Below are positions 44,340 to 56,208 of a DNA stretch of 64,000 nucleotides, piece after piece (within the stretch, counting starts at the first letter, position 1; each line of letters opens with the position of its first letter). A program made the position numbers and the translations under genes. The notes under the pieces were generated by a model. That model saw only the letters and a program-made list of their open reading frames with translations. It ran no database searches and had not been told where the DNA came from. Origin of the DNA: Thereva unica (Eukaryota; Arthropoda; Insecta; Diptera; Therevidae); contig OX465286.1 of the NCBI GenBank assembly GCA_949987705.1, positions 4,007,445 to 4,071,444 on the forward strand. The letters are read 5' to 3'.

Positions 44340-45565
44340 GGTGTAAGCACTCGAAAATAAAGGTCGCCTCTGTTCTTTCACTCAAGCATATCTGGAGACG
44401 TGCCCATATCTAGTGTCAACATCTGATCGCTGACGTAGAGCATGTCAATAAAAATGTTGGCTATTTTCAATTTCGAGATAAGTCGCGCCTCTGTTACTTG
44501 AACCGAGTGTCGATATTAAACTATTATTCTTTTAGTTAAGTGTTGAAGATAATATAAATAATTTTAAAATCGAGCATGACTTCGCTAACTCGTGACGAAA
44601 TTCTTATACTATTTGATGTTGATGGGACCATAACCCCACCACGTCAGTCTATGGAGGCCGAGTTTCAGGAGTTCTTCTACTCCAAAGTAAAGCCTCGCGC
44701 TACAATTGGCGTTGTTAGTGGATCGGACTTAGAAAAAATTTTCGAACAATTAAACGGAGAAGAGATATTATCGAATTTCGATTTCGTTTTCCCAGAAAAT
44801 GGCCTTGTTCAAATTGTAAAAGGCAAGGAAACTGGCAAGCAATCCCTGTTAAAACATCTTGGGGATGATGTAATACAGAGATTTATTAATTTTTGCTTAA
44901 AGTATTTATCTGAACTGCAATTGCCATTCAAAAGAGGCATTTTCCTGGAAACCCGCAATGGCATGATGAATGTTTGCCCAGTTGGCCGGCAATGCACTAG
45001 GGAGGAAAGGAATCTATTTAATGAATATGATAAAGTGCATAACATACGGGCTACTATGATCGAGGCATTAAAGAAGGAATTCCATGATATTGATTTAACT
45101 TACAGCATTGGCGGACAAATTAGTTTTGATGTCTTCCCCCATGGATGGGATAAATCCTATTGCCTTCAGCATGTCGCTAAATATAAGTGAGTACTCATAT
45201 TGATTTTTGCGTTTACAATAATTTTTCATTCAACAATAATTTTCAGCTTTAAAGAAATTCACTTTATTGGGGACAAAACAGATAAGGGCGGCAATGACCA
45301 CGAAATCTTTAATGATGAAAGAACTATTGGGCACAAGGTTCAAAGCCCAGACGATACCAAACGTATTCTTACCGAACTGTTGAATTTGTGAAATTCCTTA
45401 TTAAATCAAAAACCAAAAATTGTAATAGCATTTTTATACAGGTACCAAAACATTCCTGTACATGCACTTTGTAAACTTAAAAAAAAGAAATGGATTATTA
45501 TTTGAAAAATGTTGATTTTCTTTCTTCTGAAATTCTTATGTAATTTAAACAAATAAAAATGAAAT
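44340..45565 (+). repeat. inverted duplication, arm A (carries PMM copy A)
   Basis: Arm A aligns with the reverse complement of 47612-48845: promoter side (CTTTCACTCAAGCATATC, TAACAGAGGCGCGACTTATC in inverse), both exons and intron, and about 170 bp downstream (CCTGTACATGCACTTTGTAA). Similarity fades outside these limits. Upstream parts contain small indels, while the exons are highly similar. Confidence 0.85.
44576..45391 (+). CDS. Pmm2: phosphomannomutase, copy A (PMM1/PMM2 family)
   Basis: Two exons: 44576-45186 and 45247-45391, in phase, giving 251 residues, close to the usual 245-262. HAD-superfamily enzyme: the nucleophile motif FDVDGT is at residues 13-18. VGVVSG-type and FPENGLVQI blocks follow, then the cap domain with [16 protein letters not shown] and EER, which supply the three substrate-phosphate arginines, including Arg138. 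[20 protein letters not shown] and the C-terminal [16 protein letters not shown] metal-site block are intact. The enzyme converts mannose-6-phosphate to mannose-1-phosphate in the cytosol for GDP-mannose and N-glycosylation. All motifs are conserved, so this is the likely fully active copy. It is divergent from SGSH and tail-to-tail with copy B, 2.4 kb away. Confidence 0.95.
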
Positions 45566-45955
45566 GTTCCAAACTGATAAAACCTGTAATTTCGTCATGA
45601 AAAATGATAAGTGGGTCCCACACAAACTTATTGGGTCATAAGGGGGTCATGATGTCAACCATTATCATAATAGGTGTAAAGTTGCCTTAGTCATCCAGGA
45701 AGAGATTCTTTAAATCTGCTTATGGTTCTCAATGTTAATTACGATTTTGCGAGGAAAAATACTTGGCTACGTTGATAACAGGTTTAAAGATAAAAATGCA
45801 TCTATTTGATAAGGCTATAGAGTATCACGTGCAACACTGAAATCTGTAAATAAGCTTGTAGATAAAGATTACTATCGGAAATAATGCTTTGTCTGATGTT
45901 TATTAACTTCCAACCATTAAGATAACAAAGGAATCTATATTGGGGGGAATGTTCT

Positions 45956-47600
45956 TTGCTTGGCCTCAGCCTAAATGGCTCACGACCTTCCTGTACGTTC
46001 GTGCTGATGACAAGAGCATTACAATCGAATCGAACCAACGTGGTCATGGGGTGCGACGGCAATGCGAGGCATACGCTTTGGGGAAGCAATGAGAATAACC
46101 AGTGGGGAGGGTCACTATTCGATTATATCATTAATTCAAACCTAGCGGTGTGTAACCGGGGCAACACATAGTGTGTCACTGTCCGGCGGTGGCGAGAAAA
46201 AGGGCTGCCATAACTGGACTCCATTGGATGGAGGACATGAGGCAGACTCCCTTCAATCAGCTGCTTGCGATAACTAGGGGAGTCGAAGCAAGGGAGCAAT
46301 GGGACAACCCACTGCAACCCCAATAAGATGACTCTAGGCAGAGGGACGAAAAGGGACCCGCAAATAGTGGTCTGATTCGATATCCCTCGAAAATCTATAT
46401 AAATAACCGGGGCAACACCCCAACCTTCGTATTCCCAACACGGAGAATTTCCAAGGTTGGGAGGAAGAGTTGGACATCACGCTGTCTACAGACATAGAAA
46501 CGTTTGAAGTAAAAGACTGGAGGGTATCAGATCAAGTGTTCTCAGATCACCGATGGATACTTTACAGGGCAAACCTGCAGGTTAAAGCTCCTCAACCACA
46601 CAGAAACCCAAGAAGGACTGCCCGGAAGAGGTTCGATCAAGTCCTGAGAGCTAAACCCTTTAGAGAGTACCCACATGAAAGTATAGACCTTATAAAGGAA
46701 AACGAAAATAGGGTTAACACTTTCGAAAGCACTATCCACTTGAATAAGGTATCCTGCTCAATAAGGCGGAGGAAAAAGACGTTTCCCCCGCGGCGGAATG
46801 AAGATCTTTCGAAGCTTGGGAAGTTAACAAGGGAGATCTTTAGCAGTTGTTACAAACAAGGCCTTTAGCAGCTTTACAAAGATTGCCTAAAGCCATTGCC
46901 TCAGCCAAAAGAGATACCTGCCAAGAGTATTGCCAATCTATCGAGAGTCTAGGAGACTTTGCCAGACTATGCAGGAGAATATTCCAGTCCGTCTTTTATA
47001 AAAAGACAAACGGATCTGGGACAGAATCGCAGGCAGAGGCAGTCCTGGGAGGAGATTTTGGCTATTATTACAAAGGAAAGGGTCCTCTGGGCGATCAATA
47101 GCTTCTCCCCCTTCAAGGCACCCAGCCCGGATGGTATACTATCAGCCATGCTATAGAAAATACCTGAGGTGGTAGTACCATGGTTAGTGGTTATGTTTAA
47201 GAGCTGCTTGTGCCCAGCTACGTCCCCAGGAGTTGGAGACGGGCAAGGGTCGTCTTTATCCCAAAGATAGGGAGAAGAGGTCACGAATCCGCTTCGATCC
47301 ACCGCGACAGTCCTGCGCGAAGTGGTGGGAACTATCGAAAAGACCCTGCATTACAAACAATATACTTTGTTAGCCTTCTAAGATATAAACGGCGACTTTA
47401 ACAACGTCCGTACTGAATCGATTCGAGAAGCTCTCATAGACTTAATCGTAGAAGCCAGCTTCAGGCATTGGCTAGCAGTTATGCTGAGCTCGAGAATAAT
47501 CCAAGCGGTTTGGGAACCGAGACGGTAATCAAATACGACAACAGAGGTACACCACAAATCGTCATCTCTCCTTTACTGTGGTTAATTTTACAGATTTTTT
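45956..47600 (+). mobile_element. degraded LOA-like LINE between the two PMM copies
   Basis: Plus strand: 46040-46165 is an endonuclease block (NVVMGCDGNARHTLWGSNEN, then SNLAVCNRGNT). 46405-46560 continues it (PTFVFPTRRI, then the VFSDHRW motif). 47060-47140 is the RT start (RVLWAINSFSPFKAPSPDGI). 47215-47260 reads VPRSWRRARVVFIPK. 47385-47600 holds a DIEGDFNNV-like palm block and a RGTP box. Order is correct for one element with several frameshifts; the end is truncated near 47600. A nested insertion lies at 46168-46403. Confidence 0.8.
46168..46403 (+). mobile_element. nested retroposon with 15-bp target duplication
   Basis: TAACCGGGGCAACAC occurs at 46153-46167 and at 46404-46418. Excising 236 bp plus one copy rejoins the LINE endonuclease as CNRGNTPTFVFPT, the expected conserved wording. 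The insert ends in an A-rich stretch (GAAAATCTATATAAA), fitting target-primed insertion on the plus strand. Its own family is not recognised. Confidence 0.85.
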
Positions 47601-47611
47601 TTATATTAATT

Positions 47612-48845
47612 TAGAAAATTTAATTTTTAATTGTTTAAATTACATAAGAAATTAAGAAGATTGACATTTTTTAAATAATCCATTTTTTTTTCTAAGTTTA
47701 CAAAGTGCATGTAGAGGAATGTTTTGATACCTGTATAAAAATGTTATGTTATAACAATTTTCGTTTTTGATTTAATAAGAAATTTCATAAATTCAACAGT
47801 TCGGTAAGAATACGTTTGGTATCGTCTGGGCTTTGAACCTTGTGCCCAATAGTTCTTTCATCATTAAAGATTTCGTGGTCATTACCGCCCTTATCTGTTT
47901 TATCCCCGATAAAGTGAATTTCTTTAAAGCTGAAAATTATTGTTGAATGAAAAATTAGTAATTTACTAAAAGTAAATTCAAAAAGCGATATGATTACTCA
48001 CTTATATTTAGCGACATACTGCAGGCAATAGGATTTATCCCATCCATGGGGGAATATATCGAAACTAATTTGTCCGCCAATGCTGTAAGTTAAATCAATA
48101 TTATGGAATTCCTTCTTTAATGCCTCGATCATATTAGCCCGTATGTTATGCACTTTATCATATTGATTAAATAGTTTCCTTTCCTCCATTGTGCATTGCT
48201 GGCCAACTGGGCAAACATTCATCATGCCATTGCGGGTTTCCAGGAAAATGCCTCTTTTGAATGGCAATTGCAGTTCAGATAAATACTTTAAGCAAAAATT
48301 AATAAATCTCTGTATTACATCATCTCCAAGATGTTTTAACAGGGACTGCTTGCCAGTTTCCTTGCCTTTTACAATTTGAACAAGGCCATTTTCTGGGAAG
48401 ACGAAGTCAAAATTCGATAATATCTCTTCTCCGTTTAATTGTTCGAACATTTTTCCCAAGTCCGCTCCACTAACAACGCCAATAGTAGCCCGGGGTTTGA
48501 CTTTGGAGTAGAAGAACTCCTCAAACTCGGCCTCCATTGATTGACGTGGTGGGGTTATGGTCCCATCAATATCAAATAGTATAAGAATTTCGTCACGAGT
48601 TAGCGATGACATGCTCGATTTTCAAACTATTTAAATTATCTTCAACGCTTAACTAAAAGAATGATAGTTTAATATCGACACTCGGTTCAAGTAACAGAGG
48701 CGCGACTTATCTCGAAATTGAAAGTAGCCAACATTCTTATTGACATGCCCCAAATGGCTCTGTGTCAGCGATCAGATGATAGGGGGGCAATTCTCCAGAT
48801 ATGCTTGAGTGAAAGAATAGAGGCGACTTTCAGATGCTTACTTAG
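47612..48845 (-). repeat. inverted duplication, arm B (carries PMM copy B)
   Basis: Reverse complement of arm A (44340-45565). Together with a spacer of about 2.05 kb they form a large interrupted palindrome. The spacer is mostly the LINE at 45956-47600, which probably arrived in or next to the original junction. Confidence 0.85.
47785..48612 (-). CDS. phosphomannomutase, copy B (inverted duplicate, altered site residue)
   Basis: Minus-strand exons 48612-48002 and 47929-47785, with the same structure and length (251 residues) as copy A. The frame is fully open and splice sites are conserved. By eye exon 1 differs from copy A at 14 residues and exon 2 at none. [15 protein letters not shown], the EER arginine and the [14 protein letters not shown] block are kept. 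The cap-domain PVGR arginine (residue 138, equivalent by motif to Arg134 of human PMM2, a substrate-phosphate contact) is Gln here. The codon is CAG at 48201-48199 against CGG in copy A, a CpG-type transition. Nearby, REERN is MEERK. The copy may be weakened, specialised or decaying. Its promoter side was duplicated with it, so it is probably transcribed. It is divergent from SELENBP1, with about 960 bp between starts. Confidence 0.9.
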
Positions 48846-49575
48846 AAATAGATCGAACAAGTTCTCTGATAGTGTAGGTACCTTAAGAGAATCTCCGGAC
48901 TACGTCTAACCGAAAACTAACGGTGAAGGGCTTTCAGTAATATCTTACAGATATGAGTCGATCTCGTAATTTGTCAGATTCCTGTGGAGGTTGAAGTTGA
49001 GAAGTTTGGGGATTAAATACTTCTTCCACGACTAGACAAATGAATGTATTGAAGCTTTTCAAGAAGGTAGGCCTACAAATCTGAGGTATTGAGGTTCCAG
49101 TACAATGCGACAAGTGGTGGCTGCGGTGCTTTGGACTTAATATTGGGGGACTTTTGCAGGACTACAACTGCATTTATTTTTCATAGGTAATCGTAAATAA
49201 ATTTTATAACATCCGATTGTAAATCTTCCTTTCCGCTTAAGATAATACACAAGAACCCATAAAAATGACAATTTGATTTAACTCGATTGTGCTAAAATCA
49301 CTTGCAATAAACAAAAGCACAACAACGACAAGCTAGATGCGCGATTTCCTAAAAAATCATTCATTTAATAAAAATGCAAAAATGCTTATCAATTATTCTT
49401 ATCAGGGTGCAACTTTCACTTGTTTCTTTCCAAATATTTGTGTGGCTAGCAACCAAAGTCTATAGATCTTGAATGGGCCAATCTGATACAATTCGTGGTG
49501 CTAGGCCAGTTTCAGTTTTGACGTTGCGCCGTCGCAACTTGTTATTGAGAGCACAGTCGCAGTGGGTTTAATAAG
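48846..49575. promoter_or_regulatory. upstream region of SELENBP1
   Basis: 48846-49160 has moderate GC and no recognised coding content. 49160-49575 is AT-rich and should carry the promoter and 5' UTR of SELENBP1. No specific element can be named. Confidence 0.35.
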
Positions 49576-51573
49576 ATGACCGAAAAATGTATGTGCGGTG
49601 ATTACTTGCGTTTAATAAAAAAAATATACTTAAATAATTCAATTCAAACGACATCAAAACTTATTGCAAACAATAAATAATTAGAAACGACGTCATTAAA
49701 ACAGAACCGGCTTTCTAGTTGTTTTTGTGGTTGTACTATACTTAGTTATACTACTACTATACTCATTACTTATACTACTACTGCAGATGGGATGACATTG
49801 TACTTTTTAATTTTGTGTTTTAGCAGAGTTTCTCTTAATTTACTTATTTTTTAATTGAAATTAAAAAGGACTATTATTGTAATATTTAAAATTATGTTTT
49901 AGTATGCTGTGGTCCTGGCTATGCTAGTCCATTAGACGCGGTTAAGAACGGACCAAGGGAAAAACTCTTATATGTAATCACAGTTCAGCCAAATTTGGAA
50001 GATCCTCAGGGTGATTATCTATCAACCGTTGATGTGGACCCAGATAGTCCCACATATTGTCAAGTATAAATATTTCATTTCAAATAAAGAAGACTTAGAA
50101 TTTAAACTACTAAAATCTATTTAAGATAATTCATCGTACATTCACTAATAAAAAAAACAATGAGCTACATCACAGCGGATGGAATACATGCTCCAGCTGC
50201 CACTTAGTTGATTCTTCATGTAAAAATGTACCAAAACGTGATAAGCTGATCTTGCCATGTTTGCTATCTGATAATATTTATGTTGTTGATGTTGGCAAAG
50301 ATCCGAGGAAACCACAAATTTTTAAAGAGATTAGCGGAGACGAATTAAGACGTCATAATGTATCAGCACCACATACAACGCACTGCTTAGCTGATGGCAA
50401 TATAATGATATCAACAATGGGCGATGCAGATGGCAAAGCAAAAGGAGAGTTTATACTATTCGATCCAAATTTCAATTGCATTGGGACGTGGACTAAAGGC
50501 GAAAAGAAAGCATTTTGCGGATATGACTTTTGGTATCAGCCATATTATGATGTTATGGTTGCATCAGAATGGGGTGCTCCATATTTATTTAAAAGGTAAA
50601 CAAAATTAATAATTTTATATTAATTTTCTTAATTTTACTAACACAATATAGCGGATATAAGCCTTCGGATATTGATGATCCAACACAATATGGCAGACGC
50701 TTAAACTTCTACAACTGGAAGGATCGCACTCTATATCAAACCATTGACCTGGGAAATGAAGGAATAACCCCACTTGAAATACGCTTCTTACATGATCCAA
50801 AACAAGCTCAAGGCTTTGTTGGCACAGCGCTATACTCAAAAGTGTTTCGATTTTATAAAAAAAGCGATTCAAAAGAATTTATTTCACAAAAAATCATTGA
50901 TGTACCGGCCAAGAAGGTTGAAGGCTGGGCAACAGAATATATGGATGGAATGATGACCGACATATTGATATCATTAGATGATCGATTCCTTTACTTTAGT
51001 AACTGGCTACACGGTGATGTTAGACAATATGATATAAGTAATCCAGAAAAACCAATATTAACCGGACAAATATTCCTTGGTGGATCTATACTCAGCGATT
51101 CAAACGTTAAAGTAATAGAAGATAAAGAATTGAAGGTAATACAGAATATACATCTATCCTATACTTCAAACAAGTTATAATACAATTTTAATAGAAACAA
51201 CCAGATCCATGCATTATTAAAGGCCGTCGGTTAGAAGGTGGGCCCCAAATGCTACAGCTTTCGTTGGATGGCAAACGTTTATATGTATCATCGTCGCTAT
51301 TTTCACCGTGGGACAAACAGGTCTGCTACAACAACAATCATAAACACAAAATAATATTAATGGAATATTCTTTTACAATAGTTTTATCCTAAAATGGTAA
51401 AGGCCGGTGGGACAATTGTACAAATCGATTGCGATACCGTAAATGGTGGAATGAAATTGAATGAGAGCTTTTTGGTTGATTATGCAAATGAACCAAATGG
51501 ACCAACGTTACCGCATGAAATGCGTTATCCAGGTGGAGATTGTACTTCTGATATTTGGCTAGCGCAGCAATAA
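49576..51573 (+). CDS. selenium-binding protein 1 / methanethiol oxidase
   Basis: Six exons: 49576-49588, 49903-50063, 50126-50595, 50652-51135, 51195-51320, 51382-51573, in phase, giving about 481 residues (human SELENBP1 472). Diagnostic blocks are [50 protein letters not shown] (carrying the selenium-binding Cys), [71 protein letters not shown] and the end [17 protein letters not shown]. The family oxidises methanethiol to H2S, H2O2 and formaldehyde and folds as a beta-propeller in the cytosol. The 13-bp first exon is the least certain: the donor GTATGT at 49589 is best, but a downstream GT in the same small exon could add a few residues. The rest is secure. Confidence 0.93.
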
Positions 51574-51721
51574 TTCTTATTTGGTTGTTTGTCATTCCTT
51601 CTTTTTTTAAATAAACACATTGTAGTGTATTGAACTTGTAACTTTGGCTACGACTAGATATAAGCTTCGTAAACGTGAGTAGTGGGGAGATCACACAAAA
51701 GAGCATAACCCCTTGGAATTT

Positions 51722-54700
51722 TTTGGAAACTCACCTTTTGGTAAATGCGATCTAGGTAGTGTGTAGAAATATATCCTTAGAAAGTTCCCCATAAGCCATA
51801 TGACATGTGGCACATTACTAAATATTTCACTCGCGAATCACAATTACACCATGATCACTATATTTTTTGTATTCTTGATTGTTGATTGAAAATTGTTTAT
51901 TTTATTAATATATTGTTGAGTGCAGGTTTTGCTTGAGAGTCTGTTAGTTCATGTCACTTGGCTTAGGGTTGCTTGCTGTATGTTTTCTTCGGTCGCTTTA
52001 TCTAATCTAGATTTCCCGAGCTCGACTCAAACTTCACGGGCAACTCCCGTACAGGAAAGAGTATCCCGGTACCGTACACGACGGTCTAGCACAAAATACA
52101 GCGTGTCGAATTTCATTTGCTATAAGCTAAAATTAATCCGCCAATCGAAAAGATTCAAACCCGAAACGAGCTTTGGTCAATTGTAGATTGTTGATTGGAG
52201 ATTGTTGATTGAAGATTGTTGATTGTAGATTCTTGAATGATGGGGGGTTATTGGACGGGAAAGGAAGCAGCTTGAAGAAAATCTGTAAGCGATATCATGA
52301 CAAAAGCAAAAAATATTATATACATATATAAAAATTGAACGTCTAATCGGGTCGTTTTGTTTTGCCACTTCTTCATTTTGTTGATGCTTTTTTACGTTTT
52401 TACCTTTGGTTCTTTAATATCATTGTTTAAATTGTTGTTCGTTTTCTATTTTATAGTTTAATTTAGCAAAGATAATGTTAGTAAATTTTATGTAAAAAAG
52501 TAAAAAGGGTGGGTAGACACACAAATCCTAAAAATCGAATCTAAAAACAACGACGAAAGTGATATGGATCTATAATTAACCTCAATAAATAGCTAAGCCC
52601 TAGGTAATACAAGAGAAGACACAAAAAGATGAGCCAATATTTTTCAAGGGAGGGTCTGAGTGTGCCATAAACAGAGTAAAACAATTCGCTTTAAACTGTT
52701 TAATATTGGCTAGTGTTATTTAAGTCACTTAAAAATTAAGGCGGGCTCCCAATGCATCCGCTCCGTTAAGAGGTTTGCTTAGAAGTTATATGGCAGTGAG
52801 GAAAGGTGGTTTCAATCGGAGCGGATGCATTGGGATACCGGCTTCAGAGCTAATCTACCTAAAATGTGGTGTGATAATTCTAACGTTTTGTTATTATACA
52901 CTTTCTGCATTTCTTTATTTTCCTTCAGTTGATGATGTCTCTGCAATTATGTCCATTTTATTTACTATAGGGATTCTCTTGTATTTATTTCTTCGATTGA
53001 CTCTCCTCCATCTTCATTTTCTTAGATTAAATCTAATACCTAATGTCAAAGGGCGAAAATAACAAGTAAATACATCTAGCGTAGCTCCACAATTCGTTTC
53101 GCTAGGCATTTCGAAGCAGGCGCCGCTTCAGGCTACACCCTCAATGTGGCCGAAAGTCCATAAGCTGACACTGCCTGGACCCATTCAATACCTAATAAAA
53201 ATATTGAATGTGCGGTTCGTCCCATGATCGGGGAAGAATAGCATCGGTTCATTGAAAGTGTTGCCTGTAGCAAATTAGTTTTCACAATTTGATCAGACAA
53301 ATTTCCATGAATAAACCTACTTAAATATCTAGATCACCCAGTGACATCCTAACAAGATTGACACTTCATAAAGACGACCCTTCGCTAGTTTGATTTCCCC
53401 GTTTCTGTGCCAGCTCACAGTTGGCTAGCCCACAACCCTACCACAGTTGCCTGTGTCCCCACAAATTTGATCTGTTAGTGCGAGGTAGACGATATGTCAG
53501 CATCAATCTTATCTAAACTAATAAGCCTTGCATAGGAAAAGGTATCCGCTCCCGAAGGGGACTCCGATCCTATGACTTCACTTCGTCCCCTAGCACTCAC
53601 AGTTGCTTGCAAGTTGCGAACCAGGCTGAACTCCACTAAGCTCGACCCCTCACAAACGAGTCAAAGCCCCGGGACAATGAAACGATGGTGTGACCATCCA
53701 GTATCAGGCAGGTAAGTGACACCCGAATATCGCGCCACTCGATAAACAGATGGCAGCTTCCATACCCACTAAAGAGATTGCTAAAAATCGGGGGAGACCC
53801 GTGACTTGAGCCGCCTGGCAACTGCAACAAGTAACTGTCCGCTAATGTTGGCCAAAGCTACTACTACCCTGGAAGAAATGTTTATATATCTTATTTGCTA
53901 ACAAAGATAAGTCCTGAATCTAAGCTAAACTATTATATGATGCAAAAAACTTAAATCTATTCTCGCGATCTAAATGTCTAATAAAAATATGGGTGTAGAA
54001 ATAATGGTACTCACCGCCTTTCTCAAATCCAATACCCCTGTCGAAGACCTACACTCAAACACAAACACTAGCACTTTTTTTCACTATCACACATCTGTAA
54101 AAAAGAAAGAAAAAACAGTTAGTTATTGGAGAATCTAAATCAGTTTGAAGAAGGTGTCAAACTATAAAAAAGAGGGTACTTACCACCAAAATATTTTTTC
54201 AGAAAATTTGCTTTAAATTTCCAGATACTCCAAAGGTCCTCCTCTCCACGATGTTGAAAGCTGCTGACCGGTCTAGCTGCAGTGTTGATTTCCAAAGGAC
54301 TTCAAACAGAGTGGTAGTTAAACTATTAAAAATACATAAAAACATTCTATAATATTTCTCCACTTTCAATTGGTATATGGTTAAAGATATAAATATGTAA
54401 GTAAAATTGTAATCAAAGGTATCGTATGCTAACAGTATCAACCTGCCACCCTCTACCCTACTTCCGGCAAAGGAGCTTACCGTAGACGATTTAGTTGCCT
54501 TATCAGATGCTGCTGGATTCATCCAGAGTCACTTTGTCTTCTTATCCAACGATCCTGTAAGAAAGTAGTTTTAAAAAAAATACTGGCTACAGAAATAAAG
54601 AGCTTTTCAGAGCCCCAAATATAGATATGTGTTCGCGACTTCGATATTTATTAAAACTAAACCCCAGCTTTCATCATGTTTTGTCCACAGTAAGATTCTA

Positions 54701-55461
54701 TTGAAAGCTTACCCGTGACTGATAAAGACTTACTATTTCACAAAAGGTGCCTTCGAAGAAGGAATCGTTCCTAGTCAAATTAGGAATTTAATTGAGAGAT
54801 TTGATCATAACCATTGATTATACTCTATAATCAAACTATAATAACAATCTAAAATCATTGTCGCAAAGATTTTTGTTCAATACTTTTAAAAAAATTTAAC
54901 ACTGCTGCTAATGGCGGCACTGACAGAAACCCACCCATTAATTTAAAAAGTAAAATAAAACTACCACAAAAAATATGAAATCTTCTCCTTTATATATAGT
55001 AATAACTCCCGGTAATATTTAATTAGAAAACATTTAAATAATATAAGAAATGACATAAATATAAAAGGACAAACTTACAATTAAAATTAATTTCCTTGCA
55101 CATACAAAATGGTGGCACATTTGCATAGTAGTCAAATTTTATTTTTATTGTTTCACATTATTTAAATCACCGTTCACTTTAATTTTTCTACCTAATTCTA
55201 TAAAAAAATTATTATTTCATTGATATTCACTATTAATTTGAGCTAACTCACAGTTTTTATTAATTAAAACAGCCGTTGAATTTTACTTCAAGAAAAATCA
55301 GTTCAACATGGCTATTTTTTCCTGTCCATGTTCAAAAAATGACAGTTCGTTTAGCAACGAGTTTTTTCGTTATTTTCGGCATTGTCGTTAACTCAAATAT
55401 TCTCACCTGAAAACGTATTATTTCTTAAGAACCGGATGTATTGTATACATGAACCTTTAAG
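51722..55461 (+). mobile_element. ~4 kb dispersed repeat, copy B (unclassified)
   Basis: Same-strand copy of 9441-13601, collinear throughout, shorter by about 420 bp from indels including loss of the 19-bp minisatellite. It starts after a shortened leader (51689-51735) directly behind SELENBP1. No long ORF. The best-conserved part, 53076-53890, is nearly identical to copy A, while the outer parts have many small indels. Confidence 0.7.
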
Positions 55462-56039
55462 GTTTGAATTATAAAGGAAACAGATCTCCCTAGCTTCCAT
55501 AGTGCCATCTGGGCCCACCAACTGGAAGCAAATTAACGGACGGCTGAAAGAAATCGAGAAAAAACTCGTAAAAGTATGCAATTTTTCTCGGGTGATAATT
55601 TTAAAAGTTTATTTTATTTAATTTTAATTAATTTAAACAATAAAAAATTATGAAATGCTGTTTTTAAGTAATTAAAAATATAATAGAATATATAAAAAAT
55701 ACATATTTAATAATAATAGGCTTAATAACCATTATTGATGAGAACGCAAAAACGGCCAAAAAAGTGAGTTTTTATCAATACGATTCTTACGCATTTTTTT
55801 GAGATTTCAGGAATTGAAAATTTTGATTTTTTTGGAATTTCTTTAATTTAAGTAGTTAATTTGACTTATTTAAGGTTTATTTAAATCAATTTATGTATTT
55901 TATATAATTTAGTAAAAATTTGTTTGCTCTGGGTACATCCTTTTTTGCTTAAAACTGAATTTAAACAGCCAAACAGGATTTCAAAATTTATTTCCACCTA
56001 AAATACCTTAATATAATAATAATTAATTATGGGGGAGTG
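55462..56039. other. AT-rich spacer, no feature recognised
   Basis: Very AT-rich from about 55590 on. A short non-repetitive piece at 55470-55560 (GCCATCTGGGCCCACCAAC) is not recognised. No coding frame. Confidence 0.4.
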
Positions 56040-56208
56040 ATGTCTAGTTGTAAAGGGACCTCCCAGGGAGTCTGTGAATCAATCCCACCCCGGGCTGACG
56101 TCTATTTCCCGCGATACTGGGCATTTTGCAGCCCTCCTTGGGAAATCACAAAAGAGGGCATAACTCCCAAACCCCTCGGTATTTTTTGGTAAACTCAACT
56201 GGTCTGGA
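56040..56208 (+). repeat. leader segment directly preceding the satellite array
   Basis: Contains GGGACCTCCCAGGGAGTC, then CTATTTCCCGCGATACTGGG, GCATTTTGCAGCCCTCC and GTATTTTTTGGTAAACTCAA. The second half matches 9346-9440 and the shortened form at 51689-51735. Here it runs directly into satellite-like sequence rather than into the ~4 kb repeat. Confidence 0.7.
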
